NCBI RefSeq assembly: GCF_024713975.1
Contig: NC_091096.1
Location: forward strand, 7,388,001-7,452,000
DNA: 64,000 bases
Source: Paralichthys olivaceus
Lineage: Eukaryota; Chordata; Actinopteri; Pleuronectiformes; Paralichthyidae
Direction: 5' to 3'
The translations under genes and the position numbers were made by a program. This document shows, in pieces, positions 24,126 to 40,552 of the stretch (the first letter of the stretch is position 1; the number at the start of each line of letters is the position of its first letter). A model generated the notes under the pieces. The model was not told where the DNA came from and did no database searches. It saw only the letters and a program-made list of their open reading frames with translations.

Positions 24126-24908
24126 GTGAGTGATGGACTCTCTAACTTCTCCTCCCTCTGTGTTTCCCTCCTGTCTCAGACAGAGCATCAGCCAACACGT
24201 GAATTATGAACCAATCTTTCATATAACACCTATTTATGTTTATAATCAAAGTGAGAGCATCAGTTCCCTCTAGAGAAAAAACATTCATTTGCAGTTGTAT
24301 TGTGAGAGTTTGCATGAAGAGTAAATTAGGATTTATCATATTTCACACATGCTTTGTGTTTGTACAGAATATGAGACGTTAATCTTTGCATGAGCACCCT
24401 GAGCATTTCGTTTTGTATTTTCTCCTTAGACACACATTTCAGCTGCCTACACACCAGCCACCTGCATAATGAGGCACCTCTACATTACATGATATTAACA
24501 GGGAGCTGCCACCTGTCCACAACTGTTCTTTATTTTCTGCTTCATCAAAGCTCCTGCTGTGGCTCCCACGCCCATGACTGACTGCTCATCTCACATTTAA
24601 CATCAATTATAAAAACTGTATCTGAACCAAACCCATTTACATTGACTAAGATGACTTTGCAGTATAGGACTTCCCTTGTTTCAGTTAAGGTCAGAAGGTG
24701 CAGGTTCCTCTTCATTTAATCTTCTAGTCTCTGGTGGGAATCTCTCTAATCCTTCATTTTCCACTCTCTCTTTTAATTACCCTCTTACTTTCCCCCCTCC
24801 CCCTCAGCTTAATCTGACCCTTAACCCGTTAAACACTGACCCTCACACCTTCGTTCGTTTTCATCCAACCTGTCTCCTCAAATTTTTTTAATTTTTAATT
24901 TTATGGTT

Positions 24909-24966
<58 letters not shown>

Positions 24967-26043
24967 ATTAATCTCCCTTAAATCCACAGCTTCTCTTGAT
25001 CTCTGTTTCCACTAACTTCCTCTCACTCCCTCTCATCTTTTCCTGTAACAATTTGACTCCTCCGCACCTCCCGCCCACTCTCTGTCTCCTCTTTCCTTGT
25101 GGGAGCTCAGGTGACTGGCACAGGATGTCAGACAGGATCATGTGCTTATGTCGATGCCAACTCAGATCTGGCAACTTCAGCTTCCTCTCACCAATTGCTA
25201 CGATTGATACTGTGCCTGTGTGTGTGTTACATGATGTACACTTGTATCATGAGTAATATTGTGCAAAAATATAAATATTTGTAATTTGATTGATAGTTAT
25301 TAATAGTTTCTGGTGCATATTCTTCTACACGTACCTACAAATCATATGTAACAGAGTAAAGTAAAATTAATGATCCATCGTTCCCTGATGTAATTATCAG
25401 TTCTGATATATGATTGACATTATCAGACACATATACTAATATGACAGTACCTCTCTGGGTATCCAAGCACAAATCATCTGATCACCCGAGCTGTTAGTTC
25501 TCCCAACGGGGACCAATCACAGGGCTTCCGTCTGGTTCCAGGATAATCTCATCCAATAGGCTGCAGGCGTATCTGTTACTTAAGCTTTTGCTAACTTAAT
25601 GCAATTAATAGTTTTGTCTGTGAAGATGTATGAAAATGTATTTATTGCTGCAGTGCTGTTAACAGTCACTTAAATATAAAAGTCATACCCACTGCTCACT
25701 CAAAATGTGTACGTCTGTATGTAAGTCTGCAATCCAAAAATTGGGAAGCGTCAAGGTTTTTATTACTGTCGTTTAAAATTATAATATGCAGTTAACGATT
25801 CCGACCAAAGGTAATTTGTGATATTCAGGCTCTGTCAAAACAAATATCCTGAGATTTACAGCTCTCTCTGAGATCACACATCAGTGGCAACACTTGCACT
25901 TTGCAGTAGTAAACTGAATGACAGAACCTTTCCATGAGAGATAACCACACTCAAATAGTAAAGTAACAGATTTTAGTGATCTGACATCAAATTGACCCTA
26001 TCACATGATTGAAGGTCACCTCTGCCCTCTGCCCTTTCTTCAG
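24126..26043. other. Upstream region of ckmt2 coding exons
   Basis: It contains a TA microsatellite at 24912-24962 flanked by TTTAATTTT-type AT-rich sequence. I see no coding exon. The stretch ends with the acceptor TTTCTTCAG at 26035-26043. Confidence 0.55.
24912..24962. repeat. (TA)n microsatellite
   Basis: This is an uninterrupted TA dinucleotide run of about 25 units. Confidence 0.97.
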
Positions 26044-26066
26044 GTGACAACCAAAATCACGTGACT
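26044..26066 (+). other. ckmt2: 5' UTR portion of the first coding exon of ckmt2
   Basis: A TTTCTTCAG acceptor precedes 26044, and the ATG follows 23 nt later in the context CACGTGACTATGG. The transcript therefore begins in an upstream non-coding exon. Confidence 0.6.
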
Positions 26067-30397
<4,331 letters not shown>

Positions 30398-30503
30398 ACG
30401 TCACCTCTGCTGGGAATCGAGCAAGTGCTCCAACCACTTGTTGTTAATGTTGGTCTTACAAAATATTTATGGCATGTGTAGCACTGTACTGACTAACATG
30501 CGC

Positions 30504-30542
30504 AATAAATACATTACTTGTATATTGTAAACGCACAATAAA
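30504..30542 (+). terminator. ckmt2: Polyadenylation signals of ckmt2
   Basis: There are two AATAAA hexamers, at 30504-30509 and 30537-30542, about 110-145 nt after the stop codon. They predict a short 3' UTR. Confidence 0.75.
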
Positions 30543-32075
30543 CTCTTGATGAACTGAGTCGTATTACTGGCAGGTGTTTTACAATTCTGTGGTGGAACAA
30601 AAAATCACCTGAATCCTAAACCATGAAAAAGAAGAAAGAACAAAGCAAAGTACTTAAGTACTATTTTTAAGGTCTTGTTATATACTTATATTCTAGTACA
30701 GTATTTATAGTTTATACAACTTGAATAGAATGAATAGAAACTTTTACACATTTCTTTCCTTATCTTTTTCACTTGTGTTTTTTTAATTCTTGTTTTGCAT
30801 GAGCAAAGTGAATGCTTAAAATGATAGATTAGATTATATATAACCAGTCTGACCTATTATTAAACTGTAAAACCATTAAACAAATGAAAACAAGATTATA
30901 AAGCATCTGTATCTAGGTCAACAAGAAAAGAAAACATAACCCAAATGTGCACACACGCCTTTCATTTCTTTACAAGTACCTTAGAGCTGAGGCCATGGCC
31001 GACTGCCAGACTTAATAAGATGGAGCTATATGGGACAATAAAGTCATGACCTTTGAACCTCTGTCATTAAGTCCTGATCTCCCACGTGTCTTGAACTATG
31101 ACTTACAAGGAGTACAATATCCACAGTTACTACACCAGGCTGAGATCATTTCAACGATCAGTTTTTCACTTTCTATTAACTATAAAAACTAAGGAAACAA
31201 CATTTTGGATTTTTTTAAAATTAGAAAGTGCTCAAATGATGCAGCTGGTGATTAACCTGGCTCTCAGACCTGCCTCCTTTTCAAGGAGTTTAATCCAGGG
31301 GCAAAAGGCCAATCTCATTACCGACACCAGACAGCAGACAGACCGGGTGGAGGTGGCCGGTTAACACAACATAGTCAGTTTCATCTTATTTACGTACTCA
31401 GATGAGAACAGGGATTACACTTCACAAATAAAGACACCCTGCCACGAGAAATTAGCATTTTAATTATTCGGGTGAATGGTCCCTTTAAATCCTGCTGCTC
31501 CGAGTGTCGCTTTACCTTTTCACCGGCAGCAGATTAATGACGTAGACCTATTAATGCAATTAGAGATCTGAACTGAAGAGCTCAGAAACTGTGTGTATAA
31601 ACGACCGTGAGCTCGTGAAGAATTCATGCTGCAATCATCGGAATGAGGCTAAGATTTATTTGATGGTGAAAACACAGAGCCAGTGGTCGAGGTTTTTACC
31701 TGCAGAATATGTGCACTACAGGTGATCATGCAGATGTGTTTTGGGTGTGTAAACATTGATTGGTTACACATTGACATCTCCAGGTGTGGCAGCTTCACTC
31801 TCAGCTTCACCTCACAGGCTGTAGTGTTTTGGGTGAATGTCTTGAGCAAATACTGGACAAATGACAAATGGAACTTCTCAAGTTAAGTAGCCTCTTACTC
31901 CAAAGTGGAATTTCTTTGGAAAATGGATCTGTGATGAATGTGCAGAACATAAATCTAAGTATCAACTTTAAAGGAGCGCCTGGAGCAGGTGGACACTCCC
32001 CAAAGAAGAACTGCCCAATCATAATTAGTCGTTTGTAATAGGCCAAGGTGGTAAGTTATTTTTTTTTATTGAGAC
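30543..32075. other. Intergenic stretch between ckmt2 and the Ly6-like gene
   Basis: No gene is recognised. 31220-31370 and 31440-31620 are balanced in composition and free of obvious repeats, so they are weak candidates for conserved non-coding sequence. Confidence 0.5.
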
Positions 32076-32082
32076 TATAAAA
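32076..32082 (+). promoter_or_regulatory. TATA box of the Ly6-like gene
   Basis: TATAAAA lies 60 nt upstream of the start codon and directly after a poly-T tract. It predicts transcription starting near 32105 and a 5' UTR of about 35 nt. Confidence 0.6.
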
Positions 32083-32141
32083 TCTAAAAGGAAGTGGATA
32101 AAGTTCATTTGACAACAGAGGTCGGACAAGTGTGGCTCAAA

Positions 32142-32713
32142 ATGAAGCTGTGTGTGTCTTTGGCGTTAATCTCTGTGTTGCTGTCAGCAGGTAAGAATTT
32201 AAAGATAAACAATCAGTATAAAAACTAAACCAAGGAGTTTATATATTTGAATTCTGCTTTGCTTGTAGTGACCGGGTTACAGTGTTACACCTGCTGGGAA
32301 GATAACCCTGGCAACTGCAATCGTATATGGCCATGTCCTCATCATTATGACCGCTGTGCCAGCACAATAGGTAATTCATCAACACTTTTGGCTTTAACAT
32401 CTTGTATTCTGCATGGTTCAATCTTATTCCTGACAGGATCTTTAAAAAGTCAAATTTTCTTTGTCTGAACTATATAATTCTGTCACTCCACTCATGGTCA
32501 CCTAACTTTTACATTTCTTCTGTCTTGCCTTTGTTTGTTGCAGTTGCTCAAAACCTGATCACCAAACACTGCATGAGGAGCGACATGTGCGCTAATGTTT
32601 ATTCCGTGGGTGTCAGATGCTGCTCGACAGATCTGTGTAATGGAGCCAAACACACAGGAGTCTTTGTCCCTCTTCTCCTGGTGCCTTTAGTCATGAGTCG
32701 ACTCTTCATTTGA
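32142..32713 (+). CDS. Ly6/uPAR (three-finger) domain protein, three exons
   Basis: This is a small cell-surface or secreted protein of the Ly6/uPAR superfamily; individual members act in complement control, receptor modulation or gamete binding, and I cannot assign this one. Exons 32142-32190, 32269-32370 and 32544-32713 join with phase-1 introns to 106 aa, the standard three-exon layout of the family. A signal peptide (MKLCVSLALISVLLSA) ends exon 1. The mature part has ten cysteines in the LU-domain order: LQCYTCWEDNPGNC, then CP..C, HCMRSDMC, and the diagnostic CCSTDLCN. After CNGA comes a hydrophobic tail (VFVPLLLVPLVMS) typical of a GPI-attachment signal. The TATA box at 32076 and AATAAA at 33063 fit a compact gene. 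It is orientated like ckmt2 and about 1.6 kb downstream of it. Ly6 genes usually cluster; here it stands alone. Confidence 0.88.
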
Positions 32714-33062
32714 ACAACACAAGAGTAATATTCTTAATATTACAACCTCACACTGTAAAAATCTACATCTATGATATCAGGAGAAGATCATCTTGAAAAG
32801 TGAAGAATTATATTGGCTCAATTCATTTTACCAAATCACAACATACATTAACCTGAGACATTGTACTGGTAATTAAACAACTTTGGAGGCAGTGGTGATC
32901 TATTTGAAATATACTTACATTTTCTAAACTATGTTTTGCTCCGTCATTATTCTGACGTTTACCTGTATATTACAACTTACTCTTGTTTTTATGCAATAAC
33001 AGATACTGTAAATTTTAAAAGATTTGTAAATAGAATGTACTAAACATAAACTGCCATGACAA

Positions 33063-33068
33063 AATAAA
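33063..33068 (+). terminator. Polyadenylation signal of the Ly6-like gene
   Basis: This is the first canonical AATAAA after the stop at 32713. It gives a 3' UTR of about 370 nt. Confidence 0.6.
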
Positions 33069-36000
33069 GATTATTTTCTTTGAAAATACAATTTGACAAT
33101 TTATCTGCATGTACTGTCACGTGTGAGTCTCCTTGCTTGTTCCTTGGTCTAGTCTAAAGTGTAAGTGAGGGTGCGTTCACTGTAGCCGCACCCAAAGCTG
33201 CGGAACTATTTATTTTCACAATCAGGTAATCAACACATATAAGACTAAAGTAAAGACCCGGATGTTCTCACAGGATGAGTGTCCGGAAGTTGCTTTTATT
33301 CACATCACATTTTATTTGCATTTTGTATTGTGTCCTCTTTTATTAGACAGCACTTTGGTCCACTGCAGTTGTTTTTAATTGTGCTTTATAAATAAACTGA
33401 ACTTGTTTCTTTTTATCTGAATCCAAAATCCTAAACCTGCCAGTCAAGCAGAACTGCATTCAACATGAAAACTATTGTGCTTTGTTTTGTATCGACTGTG
33501 CTCTGCAGATGATGTGGGTATTGTGACGGAGATAAAAGCCTGGATGGCATTTTCTACTTGTACAGTTGAAAGGAATAAGCTGTTTCAGTTACACAAAGCA
33601 GGATTGTAAAACCTTAGTCCCCTGACTGTGAAAGGAAAACTCTGAGTTGAAAATAGCCCCCACTTTTCTAGTTAAGACCAGATGTGAAACTGTAAAGGCT
33701 GCTGTAGTGCAGGGCCAAGAAATTATTATTCTAATCATCTCTGATTTGGAGCCATTCAACTGCAGGAAATAACTGGACAAACAGAGTTTGACTTAATCAG
33801 GGCAGGTCAAAATAAAAGACACATGGGTGGTACGAGCGCTCACTAAGACAAACAGAATCAACGGCAATATGTATGTGCATGATTTGCCTCAGAGTTAGCA
33901 TGAATATGATAAATAAAATACGACCCTGAAGAGACCCTTAGGGAACACTATAAAAGAGTGGCACATAATAGGAGGGGGAATCTCCAAGCACAACAAACAA
34001 AAAACCTGTTCGACAGATGAGATGAACCAAAGCAGAGCCACATCACTGATGTCAACACAGTTCATCAGGATTGCTAAATAAAAACAACATGTCAAAGAAT
34101 GTGGTCGGGAACACGCTGCTCCCACAACAAACCTCGGATAAGTCGAGGAAGATATTGGGATGATTATTTTTTCATTACTTTTACAGTGGTCCGGGGTTGA
34201 CGGAGAGTTTAAACTAAAGTGGGTCAGTGCTGAAAACAGACACGAAGCTCTTTGGATTCAAAGTGAATATTCAGCTAAAGTAGAAGTTATGAAAACTGTG
34301 TCAGGATCAATCAAAGGAGTATTCTGAGGTTATGCACTGATAAAAGCTTCAGGAACAGAGACTGAATTTGGCAGTAAATCATTGTGAGAGGAACAATAAC
34401 TGTCTTGTGATCAGAATTGGCAAAATCCAATTCATGTTTTTTACAGTAGAGGGCAGTATAGGGGAAAGCAAAATGTGCCAAACCAACATGTAGTGAGTAA
34501 CAACACAAAAATGAAAACCAAGGAAAGACAGGGCACAGAGGAGTGTGAGTCTTGGTCTTGGATCAATAACACTTTGGTTTAACTTTCCTATCTGTTTCCT
34601 ATTTATCTCCGGAACCTATGTTTTTGTAAATTCTTTTTTCAAGTTTAGCCATATTCAGCAGAGCATCAGTTCCGCTGTCTCTACATTTAAAAAAGATTAA
34701 CATGTGGTCACAGCAAAACCTACTGATGACCATTTATTGTATCGTTGACAATCTTGACACTGTGATGCAGTGGTTAGGACCGTCACCTCACAGCCAGAAT
34801 GTTCCTGGTTTGAATCCCAGCTTGGCTTTCTGTGCAGGTTTACATCCCCGTGTCTACGTGTGTATTCTCCAGCTTCCTTTCACAGTCCAAATATTTGACA
34901 TGCACATTCAGCATGGTCTCCAGCTTTCAATCGAGCATTTAGTTATTTTAGTCACAGCTGTTATTTTGTACTCAACTTAACATGAACGAATGACAATTGA
35001 TTTATATTACAAGAGATCATTGCCAACAATGACTAGTTCAAGTCTGTTATAATAATATATGTTTTCAGGTTTAGGCTTAAACATTTGGCTCATGTCTAGT
35101 ACCTTACACATATGTTCCTGTGAGCATGGTGTATTTGTTGTCAGCTGACAAGAACTAAAAATAGTGAAATATGTATTGTTGAGAAACGTTATCTCCAAAT
35201 CTGATTCAAAGACATTTTTTTATCTCTTTTGAACTGACTCACTAAAACAGCTTATTTATCTATACTGCTAATAAAGAATTTAATTACAACACATTTTATT
35301 TTGTATCTGCAATTATTATTTCACATCAGATAATGAAACAAAAGATTTTAGATTTCACAAAGTAAATCATGCATAAAATCATATTCCATGAGTCAGCTAT
35401 GGCTCACTATACGATCACACTTGACCACACTTGATTAGTGCAGTTATCCTCATGAGTCACATGAACTGAGTGAAATCAAATTGATAAATTGGATGATTTT
35501 GTTGTTGTTGTTCTTTGTGCATATAATAGTTGCAAATTACCAAAATAGGTCAGATCACACAGATCCAGTGCAGCTACGTCTTCTAAGCGACAACTGAATG
35601 TGATACCTTGAAGTAAATTATATACATGCAGAGTGTGAACAATGCCGTGTATATAATTTGTTGTGATCAGCGTTGGCTCAGTAGCTGATGTAGATTATTT
35701 TAATTCTCCCCGCAGAGGCAAATAGACGCTCCGAGCTGAGGTCACAGATACACTGGTACAGTGGCAGACAGAATTTCGCAGTAAAAGCGATGCTTGTATG
35801 TGAACAAATCTAAATGCAGATGGTGTCGTTATTCAGCAGCCATTACATCATGCAATCAACATTTATTACATAAGGTTGGTTAAAGTAAAAAAAACAACAA
35901 CTTTTAAATTGCCCCTTTAACAATAACATCTGGACTGAATTGTACTGTTGCTGCCACTGAAAACACATGATAGTTATTCCAATACTGTTGGTGAGACAGA

Positions 36001-38214
36001 AATTCTTAGTATTCTGTAATGGAGACAATCATGTTGATGTCACATAAATGCAGAGCAAAGGTTGAATCTAATTTGTACCTTAAGTAAAAAACTACTGTTT
36101 AAAACTTTCAACGTATCCTTGAGATTCAAATTGTCTTAAAATCTTTCTTCTTACAGTAGGTTAGTATACTCACATTAGAAAACAATGCACTTTTTACTCC
36201 ACTTCATTTTCACAACAGTTATAGTTTGTAGTTATTGTTGATTAAAACCAATCATGGTGGTTCCCCGGATTCGGGAATAAGACTCTCACATTAAAGGGAC
36301 CAGGGACTTTTTCACAATTCTTGCCCTCTCTTCCTATCATTTCTCTTTTAATCTTTAATAAAACCCAAATACATAAATACTATCCAACAGTATATAACAC
36401 ACACAAAAAGTATAATATATATCCTTAAAACCATCAGTGGGTAATTTTCATTGCTACCTTTGTTGTTTATCAACATTTTGCTGTTATATCTCAGTACTTT
36501 TAATATTAAGTTTGATTACAATGCAGTGATGCACTGTGGCAATTACATAGAATTTTTAAACAGTTTACTTATTCACAACCAGCCCATGGTCTGCATGAAG
36601 CTACTGCTAGTCTGTGATAACTATGCAAATGTTAAGGAGCAAATCAGCTTCAGAATGAAACTGGAGATCCAGGAATATCTCAAATTTTAATTAGATATTG
36701 GGGTCGTCAATGGCCTCCTACAGTGTCTGGGAAGCAAAATAACTTAATCAGCTTTCGTTCTCTGCCTGTCCAAAACCAAGATGTCTATAAAACATGTTGT
36801 ACTGTGTGTCATAGTGATGGAGAACAGCTCTTCAGAAAGGGAAAGAGAATTTTGAAGTAGAATAACTAATAGATCTTTGTCTTAGTGGCATATTTACTAA
36901 CCAGCCCAGTGTGAATAATTTCTTAAACAAATATCATTTCCTCTTCCTCTTACAATATTGTTATTAATAACACAAGCTTGTCTCATTCAGTGCCGGCCAT
37001 GTGATCATCGATAAGGTCGTGTGACCCCTCTTGGCCCAACAAGTGACAAATTCATTTCCAGTCCACCATCACAGGCCACTATAAATACATCACTGACTAT
37101 TCAAGACTGCTGTGCAACAAACACAGACTTTATCCTGTTCGATGGCATCCAAAGTGCATTTCGTTCCCTAATGAAGACTGAAAATTGCAACACATCGAGC
37201 GAAAAAAGACATCCGCTGGTTAATTGAATCATCGCGGCTGAGCAGGTTTGAGATTAATTCCACGTAAGGAGAAGATCAAAAGCGAGCCGGTTAGGAGGAT
37301 GTTGAGGGGAACGAGAGCACTGAGGCTTGTGGGATAATCCCATTAAGAGCTGCACATTCATTCATAGAGAGGATCCACAACTGTACAGTATTTTAGAGAT
37401 TAGGGCTAAACAGTCAGCGATGGAGAAGGGTCACAAGCAAACCTGCGTTCTCACCATTTTACAAGATTGTATTCTGTGATTCCGTGCTCTCAGTGTAAAA
37501 CCTTTTTCAATTACAATTCTGAGCAATGATCAGCCACTATGAAAGCTATTTCAGAGTTTGTGTCTGGAACAGATTGGATTACAAAAAACAAGAGAAACGC
37601 ATGCGTCATTGCTTAATACTAATTGCCAAGGACATATTTTAATACACTGGAATACACATACACATTTACATTGCTTGTGTCATCGCAGGGTCTTTCAATG
37701 ACGTCTTCTATGCCGCAAGCATTAGATCTAAAACTGGACTTTATTCCTCTGGATTCTACACATCTGTGGATTAACATTTCCATACCACACAATGTTTATC
37801 GAAAACACACACCGATGATTAAAGAACAGTAAAAGCCTGTAATCTAAACAAGGATTCCACAGCTATAGTAAAGTCTCTGTGAGGCTCTCTGAAGCTAAAC
37901 TTATGCAAAGTGATGCTTTTGGCTGAATGCAATTCTAATAATTCAACATGCTCACCATTAGTTTTATGTGTTAGCATTATAGACCGTATATAAAGATGAA
38001 TATTGTGGTACCGAGGCCATCTTCCACATCATACTAGCACATCTTTACAATTTGCTGTCCTATAACACCGGGCACAGCAGTCATGAATTTGCTAAATGTA
38101 AACGTTAGCAACAGGCTCACCATGACAATGTTAACATGCAGTTGTTGAGCATATGTAATGTTCTTCAGCGTCTTAGTTTTGTGTGTTAGCATCATAGCTA
38201 ACACACAAAAGCTG
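33069..38214. other. Intergenic region, mostly unrecognised
   Basis: No coding exon is found. 34763-34960 is a degenerate fish repeat with a tRNA-like B-box phrase. 37200-37400 is balanced, non-repetitive sequence. 37960-38190 is repeat-like, rich in tgctaa/gttagca phrases. The rest is AT-rich with only short, chance-length open frames. Confidence 0.5.
34763..34960 (+). repeat. Dispersed teleost repeat with tRNA-like phrase
   Basis: The phrases cagtggttaggaccgtcacc, gttcctggtttgaatcccag and cacagtccaaatatttgaca match, in order, a very common teleost interspersed repeat known to me. The B-box-like GGTTTGAATCCC belongs to the repeat. There is no A box or cloverleaf, so it is not a tRNA gene. 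Confidence 0.6.
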
Positions 38215-38600
38215 TGTGTATATAAAGATGGATGATGCATCTTCACTTCCTCCATTTTCCTGGAATGAAGCTAAAATATCCCAGATGTAGTGAGTTGGTA
38301 TCAGCTGCTAATCGTGATGGTTCAACCCATTTTTTAAATCATCCTGTCGGACGTGTAATTTTACTTTTTAGTTTGGTCCATGCCCCCTCTGCAAACATGG
38401 AGGAGATGGGATTTATGAACTATACTGCAGCCAGCCACCAGGAGGCAACAGAGATGCATTGGCTTCACTTTTCTGGTGCTGTGATGTCATGATTACACAG
38501 TCTATGGTTAGCATCAGCTAATTAGCACAAAACACAAAGTAAAACTGAGTAGGCAATGTCTTTAGTTTTCGCAGATAACAAACAAAAGAAATGGACAAAG
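37960..38600. repeat. Composite of dispersed fish repeats
   Basis: 38215-38508 runs from TATATAAAGATGGATGATGC to TTACACAGTCTATGG. This matches the general form of a familiar fish element that begins and ends with complementary ..cagtctatgg / ..tataaagatgg sequences. The flanks at 38030-38200 and 38505-38600 carry another repeat with gctaattagcacaaaacaca and gttagcatcatagctaacac phrases. Confidence 0.55.
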
Positions 38601-38779
38601 AAACTGAGCTTGATGCCGCTGAAGTTAAGAAATCTTCTACAATTGATCCTAACGGGATCTTAAACGTCAAGATTAATGGCAGTTCCTCTAGTTGATGTAG
38701 CAACATCTTTCCTAAGCCCACAAATGTCCATAAAATCGGTTTTGTCCTGTTTTCATGTCAAAAACACAATATTTTCCTT

Positions 38780-39110
38780 ATTCTTAAAGACACACAGACC
38801 ATTTTACATTCTTTTATTCCTTCAAATCTTGATTATTGCAACAGTCTTTTCATATCTTTAAGCCAAAAATATTTTGTTTGACCCCAAAACCACACTCAGT
38901 GGCAGTCGCCAGCTAAGCTTTTAAGCAGATCGACAGGACGCATGATCACCTCCTGTTTCAGCTTAGTCACAATTGGCTTCCAATATGTTTTGAAATTGAC
39001 TTTATGATCTGGCTGATTACGTTTAGAGTTCTAATGGCTTTTCACTCATATAAATATATGGCTCAGTATTTTATCAGTAGTTTGAGATCTGATTCAAATA
39101 CCTCTACCCC
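38780..39110 (+). pseudogene. Decayed LINE ORF2 reverse-transcriptase C-terminal remnant
   Basis: From 38807 the translation reads HSFIPSNLDYCNSLFIS. After a frame change it continues HDHLLFQLSHNWLPICFEID, then WLITFRVLMAFHSYKYMAQY. These match, in order, the LDYCNSL, HWLP..RIDFK and ALxxxAPxY motifs of the C-terminal part of L2/CR1-type LINE ORF2 proteins. It has frameshifts and stops and is clearly non-functional. Confidence 0.75.
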
Positions 39111-39960
39111 AGGCCAGCATGTTTTATTTTCACCAAAAACTACCCAATAGATTTCCATGAAACTTGATTGAAGGATGGGACATAGGCCGAGAGAGAATGC
39201 ATTACATTTTGGGGCAGATCCAAACAAAAGTTTTTCTTTCTTTGAGCTGGTGACATTTTAACCTTTTTCCCAGGGAATAAGAGGAAGATGAGTGTGTGCA
39301 GTTTGGTGGGACCTGAATTTTAAGGGACCACTTGGTCTTGGCAGATGTATGTGTTCTTGAGAGCTATACTAGTATTGATATTTACCCTTCATGAAATGAT
39401 AAACGTGCCTGACCTCGTTGATGAAAAATTGTAGAATATAAACCCTCTCGATGAGGTGATACACTAATAATCTGTCATGAGTTACCTTATTTAAATGTAA
39501 ATATAATTCTTACTGCTCCACACTTTGTACACAAAAAGATGTGCAGATCCAAAATAACCTTCTAAAAAGTGAAAAATGAAAATTGCAGATGCATGTCCCC
39601 TGTCTCTGTTCTCTTCTCACCTGCCCTGATCAGACCCAACAGTATACAGAGACTCATAGATATGTACTGTGTATGTTAGTTCAACTTAAAAAATTATCTC
39701 AGTAGCACAAAACTACTTTATTTTGCCTTCGCCAAGTACTTTGTTTTCATCTGCGTTTGTTTGTTAGCAGCATATGAAAAAAACAGTGATTTCCATGAAG
39801 TTTTGAGGAGGGATCTTCATGTACAAGGTCGGGCATATTTAAGGGACTGATATCTCTGAGTGTGTGCAATTTAGCTAATGCAAATAATGATTTAATTTAA
39901 ACGTGGTTTCATAAGGGGACTGTTGGGGCTTGACCGAGGTATGCACTTCACTGAGTGTTG
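39110..39960 (+). repeat. Two copies of a dispersed repeat
   Basis: Copies lie at about 39110-39370 (atttccatgaaacttg..ggcagatcc..tgtgtgcagtttggtgg..cttggcagatgtatg) and 39745-39960 (tttgtttgttagcag..atttccatgaag..ctgatatctctgagtgtgtgcaattt..gaccgaggtatgc..cactgagtg). They share the same order of phrases with copies near 48.9 and 49.4 kb. Confidence 0.6.
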
Positions 39961-40552
39961 TATTTACTGCTGAATAGACTGTAGAACATTAATGTATTTA
40001 TTCAGTTCTACTGAGCAGAGTAATATTGTGGTTTCGAGGTAAAAAGGATGAATCCTGCAGAGGCATACAAATAAAACAAACACAGAGGGAACATGAATCA
40101 TAGTCACTCACAGAAGACGAACATTGAAAGATGTGCTTTATCATGCAAGTCATATTTATTTTAAATTGTCAAGGTGATATAAACAAGAGACAGCAGAGAT
40201 GAAGGCCTTCCAAAAGAACACAAACTGGTATAAACAGAGGGAAGGTTGTTCTCGCCAACGGATTAAATGTATCACAGATCTTCAGGACTAAAAGGAAAAC
40301 AAGTATATTCACCATTGTCTATAAGTAACATAGAAATAAATGAGAGGAATAAAATAACTATTCAAATAAATACTCTATACTCAAAAGACACTAAATAAAA
40401 CATCTGGAAATAACAATACAAAATATTTATTGACAGCATTAGTCAAATGGGGCATTTTCATTACGCTGGTCTATTTACAGAGAAGCGGATGGCTGTGTGG
40501 TCGTGTGTGCATGTTCACATGCAAGTCCGTCGGTTTACGTGTGTGTGTGGTC
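39961..40552 (-). other. crhbp: Probable crhbp 3' UTR and flank
   Basis: Below the crhbp stop codon the minus strand has AATAAA hexamers at 40426-40431 and 40155-40160. The 3' UTR probably ends at one of these. Nothing else is recognised. Confidence 0.45.
40426..40431 (-). terminator. crhbp: Candidate polyadenylation signal of crhbp
   Basis: TTTATT on the plus strand is AATAAA on the coding strand, about 120 nt after the stop codon. A second hexamer lies at 40155-40160. Confidence 0.5.

Noticed and set aside
33464-33528. Signal-peptide-like start (MKTIVLCFVSTVLC) downstream of the Ly6 gene, as a possible second Ly6 exon 1
   Set aside because: No GT donor follows at the expected place and no cysteine-rich second exon is found downstream. 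Probably chance.
33790-34330. Stretch resembling an intergenic repeat or coding remnant (ctgaagagacccttagggaac ...)
   Set aside because: It feels repeat-like, but I cannot match it to a named family or find consistent coding sense on either strand, so I do not list it as a feature.
34790-34815. tRNA-like B-box phrase
   Set aside because: It sits inside a dispersed fish repeat. No A box, anticodon arm or cloverleaf can be folded around it.
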